Positions 6,730 to 13,938 are shown, counted from the first letter of the stretch. The stretch is DNA of 18,969 nt from Flavobacteriales bacterium UBA2798 (GCA_002351955.1 DEHO01000081.1:52681-71649); one strand, 5' to 3'. Numbers and translations are program-made. The notes: generated by a model not told the origin, from the letters alone.

Positions 6730-8419
6730 TGATTTCCCGAATAATGTGCCCATTTCGATCGATCAGAAATCTTCCGCTGTTTTCGATGCGTATAACGGCG
6801 TTTCCATCGCTGAATGATTCGGCGCGGACAATGCGCATGTCGATAAGCAGATCCTTGTTCTTATTGATGTAGATCCAGTATGGACCATCCTTCACCGCTG
6901 CCATTCCTTCTGAAAAGGAAAGAATTTCGGAGTATTGAGGTGCGATTACCTGCTCACCGTTTGCATTGAGGAATCCCCATTTCCCGTTTTTTCTAAAGCC
7001 AATCATGTCCTCCGAAAGATCGTCGAGCTTTTCGTATTTAAAAGAAATGATCATTAATCCGGTGATGTCGATCATACCGTATTTTCCTGCTTTTTTGGCG
7101 ACCACGCAATAACCGTTTTTAAAGGAGGATGCTTCTACAAACTGATAGGTAACAACCAGTTTACCGGTGGTATCAATAAAACCGAATTTTCCGTTTTTGC
7201 GGACAGCTGCGAGCCCTTCGCTGAATGATCGCGCGCTTTCGTAGTTGAATCCGCTGAGTAGTTCTCCTGTTTTATCGCAATAGGTAAAACTGCTTTTTCC
7301 GGAAAGAGTATCGGTAATGCCCAATACGATCCGTTCGTTGGCAGGTAAGCCCAAGGTGGTGTATTTCAAAGGGAGAATTGTTTTTCCCTGCCAGGAGATG
7401 AGTCCGTAATAAATTCCTTTTTTTACACGCACTCCCCATTCGGAAATCATATCGCATACCTCATATTCGGGAGCTACAATTTCGCGTCCGTTGCTGTCGA
7501 TGATTCCGTAAGATGTGTTTTCGCGCACTTCGTAAAAACCGGTTTCCGATTTTTTGATATGATCGTATGGGCGTCCGATAAACTTGAACCATGGACTGAG
7601 CAACTGATCTTTTCCGTTGCGGCGTGCAATAACAATTTCTTCATTGAGGAATTGATTGGCATTGAGTCGCTCAAACTCTACCGGCAACAGAAACTTATCG
7701 TGCGAATTGATCACACCGTATTTTCCTGCTTTTTCAACCACATAATGATCGTAGCTGATCCATTGCATCGAAGTGAATTCACCCACAATAACCGGTTGCA
7801 GCAGCGTATCGATAAATGAATAATAATTTTTTGCACGAACAATATATCCGCCGCATTCATGGATCAGTGGACGTAACTCGGAATAATTGCGTTCCACAAT
7901 CTTGCCACTTACATGAATAAAACTCCAGCTTCCCTGTTGTTTGTAGGCAGCGTATCCTCCTGCAAAAGTGAGAATGGCTTCGGTATTGTCGATCAGTTTT
8001 TTTCCTTTCGCATCGAATAGCATAAAATTCCTGCCGCGGTTGGCAATGAATGCATTTCCTGAATAGCGAAAATGATCGGCACCACCAGGTAAAATGTTAA
8101 TGCCTTCTGCGTTGACGAGTGTCTGTCGGTTGATCAATTTTCCATGGGTGTCGGTTACATCATCCGAACGCACATGGCCCAGCGATTCTCCGTGTTGTGC
8201 ATCAAATTCGTAGCCGTAGGTGACCAGCCATACATGCTCAAATTTTTTGATGATGCGTGCCTGTTCAAAGAGCACTACGAATTTTTTATCCTGACCATAA
8301 TACCCCACAAGATTATCCAGTTCGATCAGTTCGACAACCGGTTTTTTCTGCTGGGCGATGGTATCATTTCTCAATGAAATAAGAGCAATCAGAAGAAGAA
8401 TCAGATTTCGCATATACAT
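6722..8419 (-). CDS. Secreted WG-repeat protein
   Basis: A 565-residue product with a Sec-type signal peptide (MRNLILLLIALISL, probable cleavage near TIAQ at about 22). The body is a run of about 22-50-residue-spaced WG-type repeats (PF14903-like): clear units include KAGKYGVINSHDKFLLPVEF, KNGKFGFIDTTGKLVVTYQF, KAGKYGMIDITGLMIISFKY and KNGKWGFLNANGEQVIAPQY, with weaker units towards both ends. WG repeats form beta-rich arrays; their role is generally unknown, so export and probable binding of some ligand or surface is all that can be said. Two in-frame ATGs (8419, 8413) start the signal peptide; the first is listed. It is downstream of the LOG gene on the same strand (89-nt gap) and ends in a hairpin. 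Confidence 0.88.
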   Translation of the reverse strand: MYMRNLILLLIALISLRNDTIAQQKKPVVELIELDNLVGYYGQDKKFVVLFEQARIIKKFEHVWLVTYGYEFDAQHGESLGHVRSDDVTDTHGKLINRQTLVNAEGINILPGGADHFRYSGNAFIANRGRNFMLFDAKGKKLIDNTEAILTFAGGYAAYKQQGSWSFIHVSGKIVERNYSELRPLIHECGGYIVRAKNYYSFIDTLLQPVIVGEFTSMQWISYDHYVVEKAGKYGVINSHDKFLLPVEFERLNANQFLNEEIVIARRNGKDQLLSPWFKFIGRPYDHIKKSETGFYEVRENTSYGIIDSNGREIVAPEYEVCDMISEWGVRVKKGIYYGLISWQGKTILPLKYTTLGLPANERIVLGITDTLSGKSSFTYCDKTGELLSGFNYESARSFSEGLAAVRKNGKFGFIDTTGKLVVTYQFVEASSFKNGYCVVAKKAGKYGMIDITGLMIISFKYEKLDDLSEDMIGFRKNGKWGFLNANGEQVIAPQYSEILSFSEGMAAVKDGPYWIYINKNKDLLIDMRIVRAESFSDGNAVIRIENSGRFLIDRNGHIIREIKP

Positions 8420-8508
8420 CGTAATTAGTGCTAATCTATGAAAGGCTAAGTCGCAAAATGATGATGGAGGTCAGAAATTCCCCTGACAAACAACACCTTT
8501 CCGCATCT

Positions 8509-9231
8509 TCAGTTTTCTCCGAGAATCGGATTCGGTTTTGGGTGTTCAATGTCTTTCAGATCGTATTTGATTACCGAATGTTCCTCAATGAATTTTGCTG
8601 CTTCGCTCACCGAATCGGTAACGCAGTACAGTTTCATGTCCTCCTGACTGATCGTTCCGTGTTTGATCATCAGATCGATGTGTTCGAGGAGGTGTTTGTG
8701 GTATTCCACTCCCATAATTACGATCGGGAATGGTTTCAGTTTTTTTGTTTGTATCAGTGTGATCGCTTCAAAAAATTCATCCAGCGTTCCAAATCCGCCA
8801 GGCATTACAACAAAGGCATAGGAATACTTGGTAAGCAGCACTTTTCGCACAAAGAAATAACGCATCGTCACCCAACGATCGAGATAAGGATTATGGTGTT
8901 GTTCAAATGGAAGTTCAATATTGCAACCAATGCTTCTTCCACCTGCTTCTTTTGCACCTCGGTTAGCGGCTTCCATGATGCCCGGACCTCCACCGGTGAG
9001 GATGGTGAATCCGAGTTTGACCATTTCAGCAGAAATTTCACGGGTCATTTCGTACGAAGGGTGTCCTTCCTTGAAGCGTGCAGATCCGAAAACGGTAACA
9101 CAAGGCCCTGAAAAGTGAAGGGATCTGAATCCCTTAATGAATTCCAGGAATACGCGTATTGCGAATCCGAGCTCCTTCCAGCGCGATCGGGGTCCGTCCA
9201 GAAAGTTGAGTTCTGCCTTGGGGTTTGCCAT
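8509..9231 (-). CDS. LOG-family nucleotide 5'-monophosphate hydrolase (TIGR00730 type)
   Basis: A 240-residue Rossmann-like cytoplasmic protein. The family signatures are LTGGGPGIMEAANRGAKEAGG at about 78-98 (nucleotide phosphate binding) and PGGFGTLDE at 144-152 (catalytic Glu/Arg region), with MRYFFVRKVLL between. LOG proteins cleave the N-glycosidic bond of nucleoside monophosphates, releasing the base and ribose 5-phosphate; bacterial members such as PpnN act on purine nucleotides, and cytokinin precursors are a plant and pathogen case. The substrate here is unknown. An extra 40 residues before the FGSARF strand match the longer bacterial subgroup. A perfect -7 box lies 17 nt upstream of the start, and the gene is divergent from the FKBP gene. 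Confidence 0.88.
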   Translation of the reverse strand: MANPKAELNFLDGPRSRWKELGFAIRVFLEFIKGFRSLHFSGPCVTVFGSARFKEGHPSYEMTREISAEMVKLGFTILTGGGPGIMEAANRGAKEAGGRSIGCNIELPFEQHHNPYLDRWVTMRYFFVRKVLLTKYSYAFVVMPGGFGTLDEFFEAITLIQTKKLKPFPIVIMGVEYHKHLLEHIDLMIKHGTISQEDMKLYCVTDSVSEAAKFIEEHSVIKYDLKDIEHPKPNPILGEN

Positions 9232-9248
9232 GTGTTTTCGTTTGCTGC

Positions 9249-9256
9249 CAAAGTTA
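9249..9256 (-). promoter_or_regulatory. Putative -7 promoter box of the LOG gene
   Basis: The minus strand reads TAACTTTG, a perfect TAnnTTTG match, 17 nt before the ATG at 9231. A TTCG that could serve as -33 box lies 24 nt further upstream, inside the inverted repeat at 9277-9311. Confidence 0.55.
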
Positions 9257-9276
9257 ACAGCTAAATCGGTAACGAA

Positions 9277-9311
9277 GACCCGAATCCGGCAGGTATTGGC
9301 CTTTTCGGGTC
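9277..9311. promoter_or_regulatory. Inverted repeat centred between two divergent promoters
   Basis: GACCCGAA (9277-9284) and TTCGGGTC (9304-9311) are perfect 8-nt inverted arms separated by 19 nt. Each arm lies 20 nt from the -7 box of one of the two divergent genes (LOG and FKBP), so each presents TTCG near the -33 position of its promoter. It may be a shared operator or two similar -33 regions facing opposite ways. Confidence 0.45.
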
Positions 9312-9330
9312 AACTACTCCGAAAATTGCC

Positions 9331-9338
9331 TACTTTTG
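9331..9338 (+). promoter_or_regulatory. Putative -7 promoter box of the FKBP gene
   Basis: TACTTTTG matches TAnnTTTG exactly. With TTCG at 9304-9307 as -33 candidate the spacer is 23 nt. Transcription would start near 9343, giving a leader of about 85 nt, the longest predicted in this window. Confidence 0.55.
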
Positions 9339-9426
9339 CGGGGTAGCAGTATTTATTTCCTTCGTTTTTACATAGTAACCCGGAGCGATGTTTAGACTGG
9401 ACGCTCTAATTTTTTAAATTTTTATA

Positions 9427-9867
9427 ATGGCACAAGCAAAAGAAAACGACATCGTTCGCGTACATTATACGGGACGTTTGTCTGATGGTGTTGTCTTCGA
9501 TTCGTCGGAAGGCAACGAACCCCTTGAATTCGTAATTGGAAGCGGTATGCTGATTCCCGGATTTGAGGACAGTGTGATCGGAATGGCACTCAACGAGAGC
9601 AAAACGATCAATATTCCGGCTGATGAAGCCTATGGTCCTGTAATGGATGAAATGATTCAGAAAGTTCCCCGCGAACACTTACCTGAAGATATGCAACCGG
9701 AAGTGGGAATGGAACTGGTTTCCGAAACGCCCGATGGTCATCAGCTGATTGTTGTAGTACGTGAAGTAGGATTGGAACACATCACCATCGATGCCAATCA
9801 TCCTTTAGCCGGAAAAGACCTGAGCTTTGATATTCGCCTCGTAGAAATTCTCGAGCCGATCGCTTAA
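9427..9867 (+). CDS. FKBP-type peptidyl-prolyl isomerase, SlyD-like
   Basis: A 146-residue cytoplasmic foldase. The FKBP half-domains flank an inserted chaperone flap as in SlyD: VRVHYTGRLSDGVVFDSS (10-27), IGSGMLIPGFEDSVIGM (37-53), the insert at about 70-120, and the closing strand DANHPLAGKDLSFDI (122-136). The His/Cys-rich metal-binding tail of E. coli SlyD is absent. It catalyses cis-trans isomerisation of X-Pro bonds and binds unfolded chains through the insert. The leader is about 85 nt and a strong intrinsic terminator follows, so the gene is probably monocistronic. Confidence 0.93.
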   Translation: MAQAKENDIVRVHYTGRLSDGVVFDSSEGNEPLEFVIGSGMLIPGFEDSVIGMALNESKTINIPADEAYGPVMDEMIQKVPREHLPEDMQPEVGMELVSETPDGHQLIVVVREVGLEHITIDANHPLAGKDLSFDIRLVEILEPIA

Positions 9868-9886
9868 TCAATACCCTATTTTTTTT

Positions 9887-9938
9887 CCGCAGCATTTCAG
9901 TTTCATCCGTGAAATTGTAAGTGCTGCGGTTTTTTTTT
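9887..9938 (+). terminator. Intrinsic terminator of the FKBP gene
   Basis: CCGCAGCA (9887-9894) pairs perfectly with TGCTGCGG (9922-9929), followed by nine T. Inside the loop a second short stem, TTTCA (9895-9899) with TGAAA (9910-9914), can stack on it. It works only on the plus strand. Confidence 0.92.
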
Positions 9939-9939
9939 G

Positions 9940-9988
9940 GTGAACAGTGAAAGGTGAAAGGTGAACAGTGAAAGGTGAACAGTGAACA
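9940..9988 (+). repeat. Perfect heptanucleotide tandem array, seven units of two kinds
   Basis: Seven contiguous 7-nt units share GTGAA and end in CA (kind A) or AG (kind B), in the order A B B A B A A. There are no other deviations across the 49 nt. The array starts right after the T run of the FKBP terminator. Confidence 0.92.
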
Positions 9989-9992
9989 GTTA

Positions 9993-10030
9993 CTGAAGCA
10001 GAAATCTCATAACGTCGATTTCGCTTCAGG
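9993..10030 (-). repeat. Hairpin element, copy B (opposite orientation to copy A)
   Basis: CTGAAGC (9993-9999) pairs with GCTTCAG (10023-10029) and, past a bulged A, GAAATC (10001-10006) pairs with GATTTC (10017-10022). Read on the minus strand it matches copy A (6686-6729) at 33 of 37 aligned bases plus one inserted base. One stem pair differs in both strands, C-G in copy A and T-A here, so pairing is kept. No T run follows on either strand, so it is not an obvious terminator. Confidence 0.75.
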
Positions 10031-10123
10031 ATCGATTACGATTTAGGATGGGGATTAGTGCTGGGTAATTATGATCTACGCAAACAACAATTATTGACGA
10101 CGGATTTACAATGGTACCCCTTT

Positions 10124-10166
10124 GCGTAGCGCCGAAGGCGCCTTCAAGGCATCGCGCAGCGAGGCA
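10124..10166. repeat. GC-rich cluster of overlapping palindromes (REP-like)
   Basis: Within an AT-rich region lie GCGCC-GAA-GGCGC (10129-10141), the 12-nt perfect palindrome GAAGGCGCCTTC (10134-10145), GCCTT-C-AAGGC (10140-10150) and TCGC-GCA-GCGA (10152-10162). The overlapping arms allow alternative hairpins. The appearance is that of a REP-like intergenic repeat; no second copy is in the window. Confidence 0.6.
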
Positions 10167-10308
10167 TTGTTTTCCTTGAAAAAATTTAAAAGACATCTAT
10201 AATCCTGATTGAAATTCTAAATCAAAATAAGGTAGTCTTCACGTAAAAAATCTTTGCGGTTCATTTGCTCCAAAGCAGAAATGTAATCTGTAAATGGTGG
10301 ACGAACCC

Positions 10309-10343
10309 AATTGGAAATTGTATAATTGTAAATTGGTAATTAA
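10309..10343. repeat. AT-rich tract with ATTG phased at 7-8 nt
   Basis: ATTG begins at 10310, 10317, 10325 and 10332, spacings of 7, 8 and 7 nt, in the sequence just after the M42 stop codon on the minus strand. It looks like a decayed heptamer array unrelated in sequence to the GTGAA units. Confidence 0.55.
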
Positions 10344-10344
10344 C

Positions 10345-11277
10345 TCAAAGTTTTTTCATCAAATAAGAATACAAACTTATCATCGCCGCAATATCTTTTT
10401 TATGCACTTTTTCGTGGGGGGTGTGCACGTTGTCTTCCGGGGCGCCAATGAAACACCAGTCGATGAGATTATCGCTTTTCTGAATGGCAGTTCCGTCGCT
10501 TCCTCCTGCGCTTTCTACTTCGAGTTGAAAGGGGATTTTACTTTTTTTGGCCAGATCGATAATGCGGCGCACATAGCTTTGTCGCGGAATACCTGAATCG
10601 CGCATGGAGATGGCTACTCCTTTTCCGTGTTTTACGCCGTGGGTTACCCAGGTAATATCCGAGATGAGCGATTGACGCACCTTGTATTTTTCAAGCAGAA
10701 AACGCGCTAGTGCACCAACCGTTCCGCCACTGTGTTCTTCGTAGGTTGAAAATACGATGGCTCCGTCTTTCAGTGTTTCTGCAACTTTTAATGCATTGTA
10801 CACGCCCAAACGATTGTCCATATAGCAGCATTGGATATATTCTTTGCTCTCTCGCCAAATGGGTTTGAATGTAAGCGATGTTCCGCGTTCTATTTTTCGT
10901 TTGAACAGGTAATTCAATCCTCTTCCTCCGTCTTCGTGATCAATCACTACCAGTTCGCATTCTATTTTTCCCTTGGCATCTTTTCCTACCAAACGATCGC
11001 CTTCGCCGGGTTGTGGTCCTCCAATACGAAGCAGGTTGTTTTCGTAGCCCGCCGTATAACCGATGGAATCAATGTGGGCATAAATCGTTGTGCGTGGTTT
11101 GCCAAATACCAGGATGATGCAGTCCTGAAATTCGGGACCGGAATATACCGTGACTTTATGTTTCCAGTTTTTCGATTCTTTTTTGATGTACGATAACAGA
11201 AAATCAGTCATTGCGCTTTCATCTCCGCTTGGTGCGTGGATGCTGCACATTTTTTTTAGCAGTTCAAAATCGTTCAT
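10345..11277 (-). CDS. M42-family metallopeptidase (glutamyl aminopeptidase/cellulase M family)
   Basis: A 310-residue cytoplasmic co-catalytic dizinc aminopeptidase. The expected zinc ligands are visible: His68 in YAHIDSIGY, Asp154 in MDNRLG, Glu in the STYEEHSGG segment (180-181, catalytic base and ligand), Asp207 in SDITW and His285 in EDNVHTPHE; ESAGGSDGTAIQKS (255-268) is also typical. M42 enzymes trim N-terminal residues from peptides and usually form 12-mers. The family is usually near 340-360 residues; this one is slightly short but complete in motifs. The start overlaps the yigZ stop by 4 nt (ATGA), making it the last gene of the ribD unit. Confidence 0.88.
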   Translation of the reverse strand: MNDFELLKKMCSIHAPSGDESAMTDFLLSYIKKESKNWKHKVTVYSGPEFQDCIILVFGKPRTTIYAHIDSIGYTAGYENNLLRIGGPQPGEGDRLVGKDAKGKIECELVVIDHEDGGRGLNYLFKRKIERGTSLTFKPIWRESKEYIQCCYMDNRLGVYNALKVAETLKDGAIVFSTYEEHSGGTVGALARFLLEKYKVRQSLISDITWVTHGVKHGKGVAISMRDSGIPRQSYVRRIIDLAKKSKIPFQLEVESAGGSDGTAIQKSDNLIDWCFIGAPEDNVHTPHEKVHKKDIAAMISLYSYLMKKL

Positions 11278-11876
11278 TGCTCTTCAATAAATTTAATTTC
11301 ATGATAACGCTCACAGCGATCATGCAGTGTTTGTTCGTTTTTTAAAGGGATCTCCAGCTGAATTCGCGAAGGTTCTTCCAGTTGCTGTTGTATGATTTTC
11401 GAATGGGTTTCTCTTACGAATCGCATCACATCATTGTAACGCTCATAAGGGAATTCGAGCTCAATCGCTTTCATCACGTCGTGTTCTACTACCACACATT
11501 GCTTCAAGGCGTCTTCTGCGGCCGATTTATACGCGTGGATCAGTCCGCTTGCACCGAGTTTCGTTCCGCCGAAATAACGCACTACAACGAGCAGAATGTT
11601 GGTAAGACCAAATGACAACAACTGACCATGAATCGGTTTTCCTGCTGTGCCCGATGGTTCCTGATCGTCGTTGGCGCGGTAGTGGGTTCCGTCCGGTCCT
11701 AAGCGAAAGGCGTAACAATGGTGACGCGCATCGAAATGTTTTTTGCGGAGTTCGTTCAGATGTTGTTTGATCTCTTCTTCATTGGCAACAGGAAAGGCAT
11801 AGGCATGGAATTTACTTCCTTTTTCCTTGTAAAGTCCTTCACAGGACGCAACGATGCTTTTGAAGCTGTACACCAT
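11274..11876 (-). CDS. YigZ/IMPACT-family protein
   Basis: A 200-residue protein with the UPF0029/IMPACT N-terminal domain: FDARHHCYAFRLG (48-60), DDQEPSGTAGKPI (70-82) and VVVRYFGGTKLGASGL (97-112), followed by a smaller ferredoxin-like C-terminal domain at about 135-195. Bacterial members are thought to bind nucleic acid or the ribosome, but the cellular function is not settled. It follows the transporter gene by 5 nt and overlaps the M42 gene by 4 nt, so translation of the three is probably coupled. Confidence 0.92.
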   Translation of the reverse strand: MVYSFKSIVASCEGLYKEKGSKFHAYAFPVANEEEIKQHLNELRKKHFDARHHCYAFRLGPDGTHYRANDDQEPSGTAGKPIHGQLLSFGLTNILLVVVRYFGGTKLGASGLIHAYKSAAEDALKQCVVVEHDVMKAIELEFPYERYNDVMRFVRETHSKIIQQQLEEPSRIQLEIPLKNEQTLHDRCERYHEIKFIEEQ

Positions 11877-11881
11877 TTCAA

Positions 11882-12751
11882 TTATCCGAATGAGATCATT
11901 AAAATGGCGGCAATACTCAGCATCAATCCGACTTTATTCAACAACGAATACCGTTCTTTAAAAAGCAATAATCCTGCAAGTGCGGATGCCACCACAATAC
12001 CGATGTTGTTCACGGGAATAACAGTGGAGGAATTCATGCCGCTTTCCGAAAGAGCGAGAAACAAAAAGTGGATGGAAAAATAATTGGGAATTCCCAATGC
12101 GATACCAGCCAGAATGTCTTTTGCAGGGACTTTAAACTTGTTACGGATCTGCTGAAGAATGAAATAAAACAGTCCCCAAATTCCTGCTGCAGAAAATAGA
12201 ACCGCTGTAAAGTATTCGCGGCTTACACTTTGCAAATGGTAGGTCTCAGCGTATTTGATGAGCGTATCGGAAATGCCCGATCCGAAAAAGATCAATGCGG
12301 GAAACAACCAGCTTGCCAGCGCAATTCCTCCTCCGGATTGTTGGGATGGTATGGCTGTGAAAATAACTCCACACAAGGCCAGTACAATTCCTCCTGCTCC
12401 GAGTAAACTCAATTGTTCATTGTATAGAAACATCGCAGCAATGACAGGAATCACCAGCGACATTTTATTTGCGACAGAGGTAATTGCCATTCCGTTGCGT
12501 TGTGCGCTGAGGGCGACAATAAAAAACAGACTGATAAAAACAGATCCGATCAGCAACGCCCAGGGCGACCAGCTGCTTGCAAACATGCGGGCCGGATCAG
12601 GAATATTTCCGCTCATGAGAAAACCGGTGCTTGCAGCAGTGATGTAGTTGACCACAATTCCGGTTGTGTTATTGATTTTGTTCTTCTCAAAAAATTTGAA
12701 GATCACCAATAGCGATGTCGAAAAAAGAATACTTAGCAGCAGGTAGATCAT
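11882..12751 (-). CDS. DMT-superfamily (EamA-type) transporter
   Basis: A 289-residue, strongly hydrophobic protein with about ten predicted membrane helices in two halves, starting MIYLLLSILFSTSLLVIFKF. The conserved-looking GMAITSVANKMSLVIPV helix and a matching MNSSTVIPVNNIGIVVASAL helix in the second half reflect the internal EamA duplication, each followed by an acidic loop (YNEQLS, FKERYS). Substrate unknown. It overlaps ribD by 4 nt and precedes yigZ by 5 nt. The close tie to ribD raises the possibility of flavin transport, since RibN riboflavin importers are also DMT proteins, but this is inference from position only. Confidence 0.88.
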   Translation of the reverse strand: MIYLLLSILFSTSLLVIFKFFEKNKINNTTGIVVNYITAASTGFLMSGNIPDPARMFASSWSPWALLIGSVFISLFFIVALSAQRNGMAITSVANKMSLVIPVIAAMFLYNEQLSLLGAGGIVLALCGVIFTAIPSQQSGGGIALASWLFPALIFFGSGISDTLIKYAETYHLQSVSREYFTAVLFSAAGIWGLFYFILQQIRNKFKVPAKDILAGIALGIPNYFSIHFLFLALSESGMNSSTVIPVNNIGIVVASALAGLLLFKERYSLLNKVGLMLSIAAILMISFG

Positions 12752-13794
12752 GACTGCCTATCATTAAAAATCCATTCCAGCTGATCATTGCCAACAGCGC
12801 TGAATGTGCTTTCACGAACCTGAACAAGTGGAGCAGGAGTTCCTTCAGCAAAACGGAGGGGCGAATGAAAAATACGCATCTCGTCCCACAATCCTTCATT
12901 GATGAATCGCTGCAAGGTATCGCTTCCGCCTTCCACCAGGAGCGATTGGATCTGCATTGAATTTAATAGTTCCATCAGCGAGGCAAGAGCATTGCTCCAG
13001 TCGATAGTGTGGTACAATAGATTTCCTTCGTCGCCGGATTTTTTTGCATTCAGAATGAGTGTGCGTGCATCGGAATTGAATATTTTTTTTCCGGCAGGAA
13101 GTTCAAGGTGTTTGTCGAATACAATACGCAATGGTTGGGGACCTGAAAACAGTCGTGCTGTCAATTGCGGATCGTCGAAGAGGACCGTGTTTTTCCCAAC
13201 GAGAATCGCTTGTTCTTCGGTTCTCCATTTGTGCACCAGCAATTTGCTTTCTTCCCCACTGATGCGGTTTTGCATCGCGATTGCTGAGTCTCTTTTTTTA
13301 TCGATAAAACCATCGGTGGTTTGTGCCCACTTGAGGATGATGTACGGACGCTTTTTCTCGTGATAGCTGAAGAAACGTTTGTTCAGCCGACGCGCTTCTT
13401 TTTCGAGAACACCGGTGTCGACTTCGATCCCTGCTTCTCGCAATCGTTGAATGCCTTTTCCGTTTACCGCTGCATGAGGATCTGTTACCGCGACAACTAC
13501 ATGTGGAATTCCCTTTTCGATGATGAGATCGGAACAGGGAGGGGTTTTGCCGAAATGCGAACAAGGTTCGAGCGTGACGTAGAGTGTCGATCGAAGCAGG
13601 AGCTCCTGGTCGTTTACCGAAGCGATGGCATTCACTTCTGCATGCGGACCACCATAACGCTGATGAAAACCTTCACCAATGATTTTGTCTTCACAAACAA
13701 TCACGCAGCCCACCATCGGATTGGGAGCAGTAAGTCCCGATCCCGAAGCAGCAAGCTCCAGTGCGCGTTGCATAAATTGCTTGTGTTTTTGCAT
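12748..13794 (-). CDS. ribD: Bifunctional riboflavin biosynthesis deaminase/reductase
   Basis: A 348-residue enzyme for two early riboflavin steps. The N-terminal deaminase domain (1-145) has the zinc site HAEVNA (His51, Glu53) and the EPCSHFGKTPPC stretch (Cys78, Cys87), with APNPMVGCVIV at 23-33. The C-terminal reductase domain (from about 150) starts RPYIILKWAQTTDGFI and ends with SLLVEGG at about 287-293. Full length. ATG 13794 begins MQKHKQFMQRAL, directly before the first helix of the deaminase, so the start is secure. It is first in the unit with the DMT, yigZ and M42 genes; the only upstream promoter candidate is an imperfect TAAATTCG at 13799-13806 on the minus strand. Confidence 0.95.
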   Translation of the reverse strand: MQKHKQFMQRALELAASGSGLTAPNPMVGCVIVCEDKIIGEGFHQRYGGPHAEVNAIASVNDQELLLRSTLYVTLEPCSHFGKTPPCSDLIIEKGIPHVVVAVTDPHAAVNGKGIQRLREAGIEVDTGVLEKEARRLNKRFFSYHEKKRPYIILKWAQTTDGFIDKKRDSAIAMQNRISGEESKLLVHKWRTEEQAILVGKNTVLFDDPQLTARLFSGPQPLRIVFDKHLELPAGKKIFNSDARTLILNAKKSGDEGNLLYHTIDWSNALASLMELLNSMQIQSLLVEGGSDTLQRFINEGLWDEMRIFHSPLRFAEGTPAPLVQVRESTFSAVGNDQLEWIFNDRQS

Positions 13795-13927
13795 GGCACG
13801 AATTTACATGATTTTTAGCAGCCCGCTTCATGTCAGTGTAAAGGAAGAAAAAGCCATTTTCCGAAGGCCAATTCGGTATCTCAATTCAGAATCTCTCTTG
13901 ATAATAGCACCAAAATCAGGCAATTTC

Positions 13928-13935
13928 TATCTTTG
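13928..13935 (+). promoter_or_regulatory. Putative -7 promoter box of prmC, abutting the start codon
   Basis: TATCTTTG matches TAnnTTTG exactly and ends 3 nt before the ATG at 13939, predicting a leaderless transcript. A TTG at 13898-13900 is the nearest -33 candidate, spaced 27 nt, which is long. Confidence 0.5.
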
Positions 13936-13938
13936 AGC

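Larger units (their letters stand above)
9868..10344. other. Gene-free stretch filled with several kinds of short repeat
   Basis: No credible gene lies between the converging FKBP and M42 peptidase genes. The 477 nt hold, in order, the FKBP terminator, a 7 x 7-nt tandem array (9940-9988), a hairpin element (9993-10030), a featureless AT-balanced piece (10031-10120), a GC-rich palindrome cluster (10124-10166), and an ATTG-phased AT-rich tract (10309-10343). No terminator for the M42 gene is obvious on the minus strand. Confidence 0.75.

Noticed and set aside
8428..9111. A 227-codon plus-strand frame opposite the LOG gene
   Set aside because: The minus frame contains the full LOG signatures; the plus product is His/Phe-rich and resembles nothing.
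9940..9988. The heptamer array as a CRISPR array
   Set aside because: Units are 7 nt and contiguous with no spacers, and no cas genes are present.
13321..13818. A 165-codon plus-strand frame opposite ribD
   Set aside because: It covers the catalytic deaminase domain of ribD on the other strand and has no features of its own.
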